A stretch of DNA of 64,000 nucleotides from Cepaea nemoralis (taxonomy: Eukaryota; Mollusca; Gastropoda; Stylommatophora; Helicidae). How positions within the stretch are numbered: position 1 is the first letter of the stretch; every line of letters starts with the position of its first letter. The notes beneath the pieces are model-generated. The model ran no database searches and was not told where the DNA came from. It worked only from the letters and a program-made list of their open reading frames with translations. The stretch lies in NCBI GenBank assembly GCA_014155875.1, contig JACEFZ010028136.1, forward strand, positions 62,001 through 126,000. Reading direction: 5' to 3'. Below are positions 23,700-35,590 of the stretch, one piece after another. The translations under genes were made by a program, and so were the position numbers.

Positions 23700-25905
23700 A
23701 AATCTACCAAAGACACTAGAGAAAAAAATAAACTCACTCCATTACAAAAATGTGTCCTTGTGTATGGATCCCTCCTCACTAAGATCACAACCCAACTGTA
23801 ACACAGTATTACATAACGAATGTGAACAAGAACTATTGAACAAAACGTCCACAATTTATCAACACCAACTCCAGGTTTCAACACAACAATATATTGAGAC
23901 AGGTGGTAGGTCACGGGGAAATTCCATGTTTGACCTGTGGATATCAATTACTCAACCAGTAGTTCAAACACAATGCTGGAGAATTCAATCAGTTGTGCAG
24001 CAGAAAAAAACTATTCCAAAAGTAAAGAAAGTGGGCCGTAAGACATGGATGACTGAAGAAATTTTACAACTAATGGAAACAAGAAGACAGAACAAAAATA
24101 ATCCTGCCAAATATGAAGAAATTCACAGAAAAGTCAGAACCTTATGTAAAGAGGCAAAAGAAACATGGCTTGAGAAAAAATTGCAGAGAAATTGAAAAAC
24201 AACGCAACATTAAAAATTCGAAACTAATGCACTAAAGAATTCAGGAGCTTACTAATCAAAGAACACGTACATCAGCAGGCTGCCTAAAGACAAAAGATGG
24301 AAGAGTCATAATAGAAAAAGATCAGATCTTACATGTAGGCCTATGGTCAGATTACGTGAAAAACCTTTATGACGATAACAGAGACGAACAGTATGATTTT
24401 CAAAATAATAATGAAGGACCAGCAATTTTAAAGATGGAGGTTCAGAATGCTCTTAACCATATGAAATCTGGCAAGACCCCCAGTTCAAACAGCGTCACAA
24501 CAGAAATGATTAATGCTGTATAAGAATATGGAATAGATAAAGTTACCAGTCTGCTTAATACAATATATAATACTGGAAATATACCTCAGGAGTTATGTAA
24601 TTCTGTATTTATTGTAATCCCAAAAAAATCAGGAGCCTTGGAATGTGATCAACATCGAAAAATTAGTATAATGAATCGCATCACGAAGATTCTGCTAAGA
24701 ATTATCATGCAAAGAGTTAGGAGGAAAATACAACCTGAAATAGGAGAAGAACGGTGTGGGTTTGTAGAAGGAAATGGTACAGTAAATGCTGTGTATATAC
24801 TGAGAACCGTAATCGAACGTTCTATAGAAGTAAACAAAGATCTACACCTTTGCTTTATTGACTACACAAAGGCTTTCGATAAAGTGAGACATGTCAACAT
24901 AATAAGGATGCTTGAAGATCTACAAATTGATGGAAAAGATCTTAGACTTGTAAACATCTGTTGGAAACAACAAGCTGCCATAAGAATTGATAATGAAGTA
25001 AGCCAATATCTGCCTATTAAGAGAGGTGTGAGACAGGGTTGTGTAATGTCTCCAGATCTGTTTTCCCTGTACAGTGAAAGTATTTTCAGAAATATTGAAG
25101 ATATGGAAGGAATCAACATTGGGGGACGATGCATCAATAACATTATATATGCAGATGATAAGTCTTGATTGCAGAAAATGAACAGGACCTGCAAAATTTA
25201 GTAGATGCGGTAGTTACACACAGTGAACAACTAGGGCTAGAATTAAATTGTAAAAAGACACAGATTATGGTCGTCACTAAAAAGAACGAAATACCACAAT
25301 GTAATATACAAGTAAATGGGAATATTCTTCAACAAGTGAATAGGTACAATTATCTCGGAACAGTAATAACATCTGATGGGAGATGCCTTGAAGAGATTAG
25401 AACAAGAATCGCCATGGCAAAAGTAGCCTTTAGCAAGATGAAAAACACACTGACCAATAAAAAGATGTCAATTGAAACGAGAAAAAGAGTGTTGAGGTGC
25501 TACATAGAACCTGTACTTTTATATGGATGTGAAGCTTGGACAATGAGCAGTCAGGCTGAAAAACATCTGATAGCTTTAGATATGTGGTTTCTGAGGAAAA
25601 TGCAAAGAATATCATGGACAGCCAAAAAGACCAATGAACAAGTCCTTCAAGAAACAAATGAAGATCGTAAACTGATTAGAGACATTAGACGTAGACAGTC
25701 ACAATCAATTTTTTGGGCATGTTATGAGAAGAAATGATTTGGAGAACTTGGTGACAACTGGTAAGATCGAGGGAAACAGACCAAGGGGAAGACCTAGAAG
25801 CAAGTACCTGGATGGCTTGGCCTTGTGGCATGGTCGAGACAGAAACACGGAGCTGATCCACGACTCTGCTGATCGAGTGAGAATGCAGAATATGTGCATC
25901 TACTA
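23700..25905 (+). mobile_element. RTE-like LINE copy, inactive
   Basis: Open frames at 23752-24195 (linker after the endonuclease, with KTWMTEEILQLMETRRQNK), 24638-25168 (reverse transcriptase) and 25165-25737 (thumb and C-terminus), then a tail at 25724-25906 with RPRGRPRSKYLDGL. Catalytic reverse transcriptase motifs are visible: FIDYTKAFD (motif A, about 24855-24880), RQGCVMSPDLFSLYSE (motif B) and YADD (about 25148-25159). A one-base loss just after YADD splits the reverse transcriptase, and 24196-24637 is broken by many stops. The endonuclease domain is missing, so the copy is 5' truncated. The family, marked by GLELNCKKTQIMVV and CYIEPVLLYGCEAW, recurs at 25900-26520, 50080-51075 and 54000-54830. 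Clade assignment (RTE-like) is by general resemblance. Confidence 0.85.
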
Positions 25906-26520
25906 AATGTTGCAGATCCTGCTCATTGCCTGCAATCAATACTGTATCATCTGCATATCTAATGTTATTGATATTTCGTCCTCCGATGATGATTCCATTT
26001 ATATCTTCTACATTTCTGAAAATATTTTCACGGAATGGAAAAAAACATCACTGTCTAACCTCTCTTAATGGGCTGATATTGTCCCACTTCATTATAAATC
26101 CTTATGGCAGCTTGCTGTTTCCAATATATGTTTTTTATAAGTCTTTCCCATTAATTTGTAGATCTGCAAGCATCTCTACCATACTGACATGTCTTACTCT
26201 ATCGAAAGCCTTTGTGTAGTCAATAAAGCAAAGATGTAGTTCTTTGTTTACTTGTATAGAACGGTCAATAACTGAACGCAGCATATACACAGCATTTACT
26301 GTACCCTTTCCTTCTACAAACCCACATCGTTCTACTCCTAATTTAGGTTGTATGTTCTTCCTCACTCTTTGCATAATAATTCGTAGCAAAACCTTTGTGA
26401 TGTGACTCATTATACTAATTGTTCGATGTTGATCACATTCCAAGGCTCCTGATTTCTTTGTAATTGCAATAAATACAGAATTATATAATTCTGAAGGTAT
26501 TTCTCCAACCAACCAAGATA
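25900..26520 (-). mobile_element. Same RTE-like LINE family, opposite strand, truncated
   Basis: The minus-strand frame 26135-26512 repeats the reverse transcriptase start of the neighbouring element with substitutions (ALECDQHRTISIM, DYTKAFDRVRH). A further segment at 25900-26000 reads RYADDTVLIAGNEQDLQHL, with a degraded stretch between them. It stops abruptly at about 25900, where the 3' end of the plus-strand copy begins. Two copies of one family therefore meet in opposite orientation. Confidence 0.8.
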
Positions 26521-28195
26521 CCCATATTATTTTTAAACAGCCTACATGTGAAGACTATTGTTGCGTAACTCAGTATTCGTTAAAAAATTCAACAATTAGA
26601 AATGTAGTAACTGAAGAATAAATATTATAATTTCAAATGAAAATATGCTCAGTAACTACAAAACATACGTTTTGTTGACTCCTCTGTGTAGCTGAGGTCA
26701 TGGCAGTCACTGGAAACAAGGTTAGGTTTCAGTTTCCCCATTTTTTCTTGTAGTATGACGTAAAACACCAGACTCGCGAAACAGAGCTGCAGTAACAACA
26801 TAGACAGTATGTTTTATATAATTAATGAAGAAATACAATTGAACGTATAAATTGTTACTGATAACACAAGCAAAAGATTTGGTCACGTTACTTCTGCACA
26901 GCGGTATACTTGGGAGCAACTAGCATGATTATGTTTCAGTTAGAAAGTCAGCAAGTTGGTAGAATACGAAAATGGTAGTTGGTTGTTTGAGAGCGTCATT
27001 CTGTGGCTGAATCATCCAGTTGTATAAGTTTAGTTAGCAGACTGTTAGATGTTCTTTGTGTATGCACAGAGCAGGTAAAATGACAACCATGTTCCCTATT
27101 AAGTGCTGAGAGAATTGACCGAGGAGCATACAATGAAGCGACTGTGGCCAGCGTGCCGACGGTGGGTGTCCAGGGAGATGACCTGATACTGCAACATGAA
27201 CAGAAGAAGCCTGTCCTTGGAACGTCTCACTCTGTACGCCGAAGAAGGATGCTGAACTACTACAGTCCGGTACCATTGCGTTATTCACTGCAATGGAGAC
27301 ATGCATCTTCAACTTCGGCTCGTCATGGAAGTTTCGCCTTCTGCAAGGGAGGGTTGCGCTTGCTATGTTTTTGTTGACATTCCCTTAGAGTTCTTCTTCT
27401 TCTTCTTCTGCGTTCATCCGTAGTTTTTTTTTTCTTTTTCGGACGTGATTGCGTTGTGCCTGTTTACAGCAGAGCTGCGTTCTTGCGCCGTTAGGCCGTC
27501 ACATCCGACTTCTGCGGGCATTTGTTGACCGGGTTAACCTTCCCGGCCATAGCGTTCTAACAGTCAGTGTCCACAAAACGGGAAAATGTGAGTGCTTCAT
27601 GATACATTGATGTTCTTTTGGAACCTCGAAATTTAATTCGAAGAAAATGCTTACGCCTATTGACTAGATGTGTATTTCTCCATAACAACAATACTTGATC
27701 ACATACAGTTCGATTAAACCGCGAGTAATTAAACAGCGAGTGTAACAAATTCTTCAATACCTGTATGACATTTCCGACATAGCATCGTGTGAGTTGTGCC
27801 GGTCAGCTCCACTAAAAGCACACTGGGGGTCATTGTTTCGTGGCTAATGCGGAGGTTAAATGTGAAGTGCCAATGTGGCTGAGATAGCCGAGCATGTATT
27901 TCTAAGCTGCAGGTTTCAGAACACCGATATAATGATAGGATAAGTGTGTAATGTTGGTGAACAATATGTTGCGAAATAAAGGGGAAATGATGTACAGTAG
28001 CTCATGTATGTTTCTATTATGTATTTACTTGCATACTTCCTCTCGCGTATACCATGAGCTAAGTCGTACTTACTACTAAAAGAACTATTAAAGAACGGTG
28101 TCTGATTGCTTAGGGTATGTAAACCTCCTTCTATCTTGTAGTTCTCTATATTCTTTACCACGTACAGCACGTATAGGTAAGTACACGTATAGGAC
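26521..28195. other. No recognised gene
   Basis: AT-rich unique sequence with only short frames. A (ttc)n stretch lies at 27391-27409. Around 27860-27910 a weak tRNA-like patch (gtggctgagatagccgag) could be a SINE head but is not convincing. Confidence 0.5.
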
Positions 28196-28199
28196 CCTT

Positions 28200-28660
28200 T
28201 TACTCTCCTTGGGTAGTGGTTAGTGACAAAACTCCGCCCCGGAGCAAACACGGCAGGGGGCTTCTGGTCGTCAGTAGGTACCCACTTCCCCAAGTGTTTC
28301 AGACCAATATACGCTTAACACCCTCTAGACGCGGTCCCGTCCAGGTCATGGCTCCGGGCTTCTTTCCCTTGCCGTGGGACGTTCGGTCAATTTCGTTGTC
28401 CTTTTCCCTTAGCTGTTACCATGTCCACTCTCAAGCCGACCCTCCCTCAGTGAGGCGAGTTTGTGCAGCCTGTGCTTGCCCCTTAGCACATGTGGTCGTG
28501 GGGAGCCTGTTTCTCCCCCAGCCACGGCCTCCATCGGGTCCATCCGTTCCCGTTGCCGTGTTCCTTCTTCGTACCCCGTTCAAGGTGCCGCACTCTGCTA
28601 GGAAACCGGTTCTTCCTTTGGTTTTTCGACCCACCTCTGTCTCTGCAGGTGAGTGCGACT
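28200..28660 (-). mobile_element. 3' region of an R2/HERO-like LINE family
   Basis: Read on the minus strand this follows the endonuclease relic at 28844-29530 and ends in a terminal motif (tgtttgctccggggcggag, about 28235-28253). The last ~220 bases are clearly related to 60272-60480, which ends in the same motif. This suggests it is the shared 3' end of one retrotransposon family. Confidence 0.6.
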
Positions 28661-28843
28661 TACGGACGATTACTGCTCTGGTATGGAGGTTGGACTTTGG
28701 CCGACATTTGTAAGATTGACTGCACTTATACTCACCACCCTCGCTCGGAGGTAAAGGTTACAGAGTCCTCACTGAGATGTTGCAAGTTCGTGGTTTTAAT
28801 TGAGAGATTGTGAGGATTTCTGCAGTTACCGCTTTTAACCATA

Positions 28844-29530
28844 CTAATTTGGGGACATGTCCCAACTCAGGTTCCGACTATTCCATAGTGAGCACGAGGC
28901 CTTTTCGGCTGCCTGACACAGTTGTTTTTGTGCCCGAGTTCTTGCTTGTCCTTTAATACCCAGTTTCTTTAGCACATCATACATGGAGTGGGAGACAAGA
29001 CCTCTTGCGCCTACCTCCACGGTGAATAGCCTGACAGTGTACCCTTCCATCTTAAGACTAACGACCATGGCATCGTACTTCTTTACCTTGTACGTATGCT
29101 GCTCCTCAATGTTTGACTCGTAAGGGACGGTCAGCTCAATCAGCATTAGCTGCTTGGCTGACGAGGAGCTAAGTACGATGTCAGGTCGCAAGCCAAACTT
29201 CTGGATCACCTCAACGTATTTGCCATCGCCCTTTAGATCCACGGTCAGTTCCCAGTAAATCGGCCTTGGGTCAAGGCGACTTTTGCATGTAATACATGCT
29301 CCGCTGTCTGAACCTGTTTACATAGGGGACAGGACGGGTCGGTGGCTTTCCCCCACTTGTCCAAGTTGGCAGCTGATGGCAAGACATCGTAGAGCGATCG
29401 GACGACGAAACTTAAGCGCAGTGGTGCCATACGCCACATTTCATTCCAGGTTAGAGATTATCTCGTCACATGACACCCACTGGCCCTGCCGCGCCTGTTG
29501 GGCAGCCACACGGACTCTTTCGTCATCCTC
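28844..29530 (-). pseudogene. R2/HERO-like LINE, C-terminus with restriction-like endonuclease
   Basis: Three shifted frames make one decayed C-terminus. First (about 29540-29455) comes DDERVRVAAQQARQGQW. Next (29245-29439) is RLSFVVRSLYDVLPS and a zinc-knuckle-like CPLCKQVQTAEHVLHA, missing its last Cys through a frameshift. Last (28844-29242) is an endonuclease domain with GLRPDIVL, then LIELTVPYE, a KKYD, and TVEVGARGLVS, ending AEKASCSLW. The PD...ELT...K order fits the PD-(D/E)XK endonuclease of restriction-like-endonuclease LINEs (R2, NeSL, HERO and relatives), which nicks the target for reverse transcription. No reverse transcriptase is present upstream, so the copy is 5' truncated. 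A SINE abuts its upstream side. Confidence 0.8.
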
Positions 29531-29597
29531 TCCCTTACGGATCTCCTTAACCACCAATGTGTATTAGATGCTAGCTGCCTATATTTACAAACCAAAA

Positions 29598-29775
29598 GGT
29601 ATTTGGTGGATGATGTGGTCAATACCACACCGGCCACCTTGACTTCCCGAGACATTTCCTGGTACTTATGTGTACATTGGTTGCACCTGGGAGCCTACAT
29701 GAGTTTAAAAATATTCCGCCTTGGTGGGGGTTTGAACATGCAAGAGTGCTAGACACTGAGCCACCGCGGAGAGTT
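29598..29775 (-). mobile_element. SINE family II copy
   Basis: On the minus strand it starts with a tRNA-like head: A box tggctcagtgtctag and B box gttcaaaccccc. The body (accaggaaatg, then gtgtggtattgacc) is shared with 46915-47135 and 57400-57600. Its 3' end lies next to the LINE relic at 29530. Confidence 0.75.
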
Positions 29776-29789
29776 GTGTTTGTGAGCTT

Positions 29790-30085
29790 TGTCTCGATAT
29801 GATGTCAATAATTCCTCTTGATCCTGTTTCTCGATATGATGTCAGTAGTGTTTGTAATAGTTTCTGCATTGACAACATAGTTGTGCCACAACAATAAACA
29901 AACATCAGGTACTTTGTGGCGCCGGCGAGGACTCCATTGTAAGTAGGTCATGAGAAGGGCCCTTGTTTATGCCTTCATGTGTTTTGAGCATACCGTGCTA
30001 GACCCAGAGTTGTTTAGTCCAATCGGCGCTCCCTGGGTTGTCTGGTAAGTACCAGGCCGACCACCTTGACTTCCAAAGAGATTTC
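29790..30085. other. No recognised gene
   Basis: Unique sequence. Around 30035-30085 a fragment (taagtaccaggccgaccacc) resembles SINE family II. Confidence 0.4.
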
Positions 30086-30087
30086 AT

Positions 30088-30640
30088 GGTACAAATGTTA
30101 GACTGGCTGGATCTGGGGTACAAATGTTAGACTGGCTGGATCTGGGGTACAAATGTTAGACTGGCTGGATCTGGGGTACAAATGTTAGACTGGCTGGATC
30201 TGGGGTACAAATGTTAGACTGGCTGGATCTGGGGTACAAATGTTAGACTGGCTGGATCTGGGGTACAAATGTTAGACTGGCTGGATCTGGGGTACAAATG
30301 TTAGACTGGCTGGATCTGGGGTACAAATGTTAGACTGGCTGGATCTGGGTACAAATGTTAGACTGGCTGGATCTGGGGTACAAATGTTAGACTGGCTGGA
30401 TCTGGGGTACAAATGTTAGAACTGGCTGGATCTGGGGTACAAATGTTAGACTGGCTGGATCTGGGGTACAAATGTTAGACTGGCTGGATCTGGGGTACAA
30501 ATGTTAGACTGGCTGGATCTGGGGTACAAATGTTAGACTGGCTGGATCTGGGGTACAAATGTTAGACTGGCTGGATCTGGGGTACAAATGTTAGACTGGC
30601 TGGATCTGGGTTACAAATGTTAGACTGGCTGGATCTGGGG
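30088..30640. repeat. 29-bp minisatellite (~19 units)
   Basis: Near-identical 29-bp units (tacaaatgttagactggctg then gatctgggg). Only two one-base indels and one substitution (ggtt near the end) are seen, so the array is young. Confidence 0.97.
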
Positions 30641-30800
30641 TCGACCGGCACTCATGTCCTCATACCATTGTATGGAATCCAACACATAACGATCTGTTTC
30701 CATATCTCCCGCAGCTGTGTTTCGCTCGCGGAATGCAGGATTACAAATTGCATTCTTAGCCCCTGCGCCACAAAGCCGGCTACTATAAACTGTTTGTAAC
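30641..30800 (-). mobile_element. SINE family I fragment
   Basis: On the minus strand a tRNA-like head (agccggctttgtggcgcag) is followed by the family I body (gcgagcgaaacacagc region). It ends where the 29-bp array begins, so part of the body has been lost. Confidence 0.6.
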
Positions 30801-31405
30801 AAACACAGATTGAACTCTCATGTTGAGCGCTTCATTTGAATATTGAGTGGCTTGATACGACACCCATCTCCACAGCACGTGACATGATCAGGTAATATTC
30901 CCATTTTCATCTTTTCTATGTCCAGCCTGGAGAATCTCTATTATGCGGCACAATCCTGGTGATCCCGGCAAGAGTCTGGGTGTGTATTCCAGAATCGCAC
31001 ATGTCGTTGTTATTTTGCTGTTGTAACATTTCTAGATGTAATATTAAGCTAGAGCAGCTGTAATGACATTGAATTGCTGATGGATGTTTGCTGTCACAAA
31101 GTGCAACTCAGACCTTTTTTCTTCTAACTCTTGTCCGAGAAGGTTTGGTTCATGGAACCACTACCCAGAAAATAAAGGAAGTTAATCAAGGTCCTTATTT
31201 GCCTTGTCTCCTGGGTGCGATAGACACATACAATAAAGTCAGCCTTTAACCACAGCCAGGTAATCGTGACGTAGTAACGACCATCCCCTTTAAGAAAAAG
31301 GGTAGGTAATTATTACGAAGTAATGTTTGTCATCATCATCATCATCATCATCATCATAATGTAACATGTCATTAGCCGTGGCGGTTATGAAACTGACAAA
31401 TGCTC
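30801..31405. other. No recognised gene; (ATC)n at 31329-31357
   Basis: Unique sequence with a nine-unit trinucleotide repeat. No element recognised. Confidence 0.5.
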
Positions 31406-31409
31406 TTTT

Positions 31410-31742
31410 CCTATGAATTGTGCCAGTTGTCACCAACTTTTCCTATCAAATCGGCCAGTTGTCACCAATGTTTCTCATCAACTATGCCAGTTGTCACCAA
31501 TGTTTCTCATCAACTATGCCAGTTGTCACCAACTTTTCCTATCAAATGGGCCAGTTGTCACCAATGTTTCTCATCAACGTATGCCAATTGTCATCAACTT
31601 TTCCCATCAATTGTGCCAGTTGTCACCAACTTTTCCTATCAAATCGGCCAGTTGTCACCAATGTTTCTCATCAACTATGCCAGTTGTCACCAATGTTTCT
31701 CATCAACTATGCCAGTTGTCATCAACTTTTCCCATCAATAGT
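31410..31742. repeat. 32-bp minisatellite (~10 units)
   Basis: Units of 32 bp starting gccagttgtcaccaa. Two unit types alternate in a duplicated block: tgtttctcatcaacta and cttttcctatcaaat. Confidence 0.9.
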
Positions 31743-32600
31743 AATATAACCCATATACAACACACCATGTCTTTCTTAGTGTTTTCCAGACAGTTATAGC
31801 ACCTAGACCACCTATGACACGGTATACCAGCCATACTTGCTCTCTCGAGGATCAGATGACAGGAGTGTTGTATTTGTGCTTTTGATCCAACGATGTGTTG
31901 TATAACAACTATCCTTACTGTACCCATTTTATAGTGAACAGGGGTGGGGGAGGGGGGGATAATCTGCTTATAAAGTAATACTTCGATTAACCGTCAGTTT
32001 CTAATATCCGTCGTCGTCTTTTAAAAAACGCGTGAGTATCAACAAAAGGACGCTATTTTCAATGTCGTCACTACGCGGGCTGACCTTACAGTGTGTAACA
32101 TAAAGAATGGGTGGAATAAACTCTTGCCTGAACCTATTGAAACTGAAGGAACTGAGACTGTTAATGTTGAAAAAATTGTGCAACTGTGACTAAACAGTGA
32201 AAACATTACGCATGGACTAATCTGTTATCGTACAATAATGGTCACTTTTTGGTTGAAACATCATCCCCATCTGCATGTTCTTCTTTCTGCTATTCAGATG
32301 TAACATCTCCCCCATGTGCGTGGTCCATTGTATACTGTTTTATTGTGTACTGTGTCATCTTCTCGATCTGTGTGTTCTACTGTGTACTATTTGGTTGTAA
32401 TATCTCTAACCTCCCCCCACAGGTGTTTGATCATAAACATTACACCATGGCGATGTGTGAGAAGAGCACGGCCACACAGAACATCTGCAGAAGGTTGTGA
32501 TACAAATGATCGTCATCATGTGACAAGTGTTTGCAGAACCTCGCTCTCGTCACAACTGGGAGAAAAGATGCGCGATTCGTCACCGCCCCTGCCCCTTGTT
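31743..32600. other. No recognised gene
   Basis: Short frames only, up to 100 codons near 32316-32618, with no family resemblance that I recognise. Confidence 0.45.
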
Positions 32601-32601
32601 C

Positions 32602-34490
32602 ATACCTGGGGTGTCTAGAATGCTACAAATGTTCATGTCTAGGGTGTCCATAAGCCTACAAATGTTCATGTATGGGGTGTCTAGAAGACTATAAATGTTC
32701 ATATATGGGGTGTCTAGAAGCCTATAAATGTTCATGTCTGGGGTATCTAGAAGCCTACAAATGTTCATGTCTGGGGTGTCTAGAAGCCTATAAATGTTCA
32801 TGTCTGGGGTATCTAGAAGCCTACAAATGTTCATGTCTGGGGTGTCTAGAAGCCTACAAATGTTCATGTATGGGGTGTCTAGAAGACTATAAATGTTCAT
32901 ATATGGGGTGTCTAGAAGCCTATAAATGTTCATGTCTGGGGTATCTAGAAGCCTACAAATGTTCATGTCTGGGGTGTCTAGAAGCCTATAAATGTTCATG
33001 TCTGGGGTGTCTAGAAGACTATAAATGTTCATATATGGGGTGTCTAGAAGCCTATAAATGTTCATGTCTGGGGTATCTAGAAGCCTACAAATGTTCATGT
33101 CTGGGGTGTCTAGGAGCCTATAAATGTTCATGTCTGGGGTGTCTAGAAGCCTATAAATGTTCATGTCTGGGGTGTCTAGAAGCCTATAATGTTCATGTCT
33201 GGGGTGTCTAGAAACCTAGGCCTACAAATGTTCATGTCTGGGTGTCTAGAAACCTATAAATGTTCATGTCTGGGGTGTCTAGAAGCCTATAAATGTTCAT
33301 GCCTGGGGTGTCTAGAAACCTATAAATGTTCATGTCTGGGTGTCTAGAAGCCTATAAATGTTCATGTCTGGGGTGTCTAGAAGCCTATAAATGTTCATGT
33401 CTGGGGTGTCTAGAAGACTATAAATGTTCATGTCTGGGGTGTCTAGAAGCCTATAAATGTTCATGTCTGGGGTGTCTAGAAACCTAGGCCTATAAATGTT
33501 CATGTCTGGGGTGTCTAGGAGCCTATAAATGTTCATGTCTGGGGTGTCTAGAAGCCTATAAATGTTCATGCCTGGGGTGTCTAGAAGCCTATAAATGTTC
33601 ATGTCTGGGGTGTCTAGAAACCTAGGCCTACAAATGTTCATGTCTGGGTGTCTAGAAACCTATAAATGTTCATGTCTGGGGTGTCTAGAAGCCTATAAAT
33701 GTTCATGTCTGGGGTGTCTAGAAACCTATAAATGTTCATGTCTGGGGTGTCTAGAAGCCTATAAATGTTCATGTCTGGGGTGTCCATAAGCCTATAAATG
33801 TTCATGTCTGGGGTGTCTAGAAGCCTATAAATGTTCATGTCTGGGGTGTCTAGAAGCCTATAAATGTTCATGTCTGGGGTGTCTAGAAGCCTATAAATGT
33901 TCATGTCTGGGGTGTCTAGAAGCCTATAAATGTTCATGTCTGGGGTGTCTAGAAGCCTATAAATGTTCATGTCTGGGGTGTCTAGAAGCCTATACATGTT
34001 CATGTCTGGGGTGTCTAGAAGCCTATAAATGTTCATGTCTGGGGTGTCTAGAAGCCTATAAATGTTCATGTCTGGGGTGTCTAGAAACCTATAAATGTTC
34101 ATGTCTGGGGTGTCTAGAAGCCTATAAATGTTCATGTCTGGGGTGTCTAGAAGCCTATAAATGTTCATGTCTGGGGTGTCTAGAAGCCTATAAATGTTCA
34201 TGTCTGGGGTGTCTAGAAACCTAGGCCTACAAATGTTCATGTCTGGGTGTCTAGAAACCTATAAATGTTCATGTCTGGGGTGTCTAGAAGCCTATAAATG
34301 TTCATGTCTGGGGTGTCTAGAAACCTATAAATGTTCATGTCTGGGGTGTCTAGAAGCCTATAAATGTTCATGTCTGGGGTGTCTAGAAGCCTATAAATAT
34401 TCATGTCTGGGGTGTCTACAATACTACAAGTATTCATGTCTAGGGTGTCTAGAAGCGTACAAATGTTCATTTCTAGGGTTCTTTCCCGTA
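32602..34490. repeat. 33-bp minisatellite (~57 units), open on both strands
   Basis: Units of 33 bp (ctataaatgttcatgtctgg then ggtgtctagaagc). Because the unit is 11 codons long, frames stay open for up to 200 codons on both strands. The minus-strand peptide repeats MNIYRLLDTPD and the plus-strand one repeats CLEAYKCSCLG. A marker variant with cctaggcctac or cctaggcctat (near 33213, 33483, 33622 and 34221) precedes shortened units and shows block duplication. Coding is not supported: no start or stop context, no unique ends and no codon bias beyond the unit. Confidence 0.95.
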
Positions 34491-34494
34491 TAAA

Positions 34495-35525
34495 TGTAAA
34501 GATAACCTCATATTCACGTATACATTTATAAATAAATTCACTAGAAATTCTCCATACATGAATACGCATATACAGAAACATAGCCTCCTCTGAATATAGA
34601 GACAAGGAAATTATACGAGATTTCCCAGGAAAGTGTCATCTATAAAACCTACAGGTGATATTATAGAACAGCGTCATGATAGTTCCTGTGGAAACATAAC
34701 TCCACGTGTAAACTCTGAATGACTAGAGAAGTAAAGTTCATCTCTCATATATCGTATAAACAGAACAAAAATAAAGTTCAACCACTATCTACATAAGTCC
34801 TAGAAATAATAGCCTATTCTCATCTTAAGATTACTCTGTAACTTCATAAAGAAACTCTACTATACATTCTGATGTTCTTGTCTTAAGGTCACTATGGTTT
34901 CCAACTTACCAAAAGCCATATGAATTTAAAACAAAAACATCCCAACATCACAACAATAGCAGCCGACTGGCCAACACGTCTTGTTCCGTCAGTTCATTCT
35001 TGGTAACTGCCAGCCAAAATTGTTCTGTTTGATTGATCCCCGGGACTCCCTTATCAACATAAATTATGTTAATATGTAGTTCCTTTGCTACTTCCAATGG
35101 CAAGCCTCAATTTCCGCTCGAACATGACGACACTCTATTATGGGTAGGAGTAGTTGGGATGTCTGAAATTGAGGGTAGAGGAGGTAATGTTATCTGGCCT
35201 TCCCATCCTTCTGTAGGCATTAAATTCTCCATGACAATGGGTTCACAAACAATCTAAAATGGGATCGTCTCCTACCATCCTCTCCCCAACCCGCCTGTAT
35301 CAATTCCGCAGATGTTCACTGGGTGAGAGGGGGGAATTGTCCATTTCAAGCCGCCGTCAATCTCCCACCGTATAGACGGTTTATGTTTAGCTTCTGTCAT
35401 CGCCAAAGCTCCAAGGTCTTGCATAATTGTTACTTTAAGAAAACAGGTGTATTCCTCGTTTTCCATTGTGAACAATTAATGTGGTGTCCATTACGGAGTC
35501 TAAATGTTGTTAGGTACAGACATTA
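34495..35525. other. Unique sequence with one possible exon
   Basis: AT-rich sequence without recognised elements, except for the minus-strand open stretch listed separately (35110-35253). Confidence 0.4.
35110..35253 (-). other. Speculative exon of the MFSD4-like gene
   Basis: On the minus strand an acceptor-like ccattttag is followed by a 48-codon open stretch reading IVCEPIVMENLMPTEGWEG and then PLPSISDIPTTP. The short EPxxxEN pattern loosely resembles the point where helix 5 of MFSD4 proteins passes into its long loop (ADPFLSE type), and the strand and phase 0 would fit. No good donor is seen before the stop, and the conserved LHF...GA...SPL helix is absent, so this may be chance. Confidence 0.15.
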
Positions 35526-35535
35526 AAAAATATGT

Positions 35536-35590
35536 CACATCTAGAATGCTACAAATGTTTCATGTCTAGGATGACTAGAATGCTACAAAT
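35536..35590. repeat. 33-bp minisatellite remnant, left flank of a LINE
   Basis: Two diverged units (gaatgctacaaat, tcatgtctagg) of the 32602-34490 family. They end at the LINE insertion. Confidence 0.8.

Noticed and set aside
25685..25939. Minus-strand 84-codon frame as one protein
   Set aside because: It is a chimera across the junction of two opposed LINE copies; only the first residues belong to a reverse transcriptase.
27034..27377. Overlapping frames of 77-92 codons on both strands near 27.0-27.4 kb as a gene
   Set aside because: No family resemblance, start context or splice support was seen; it was left as unassigned sequence.
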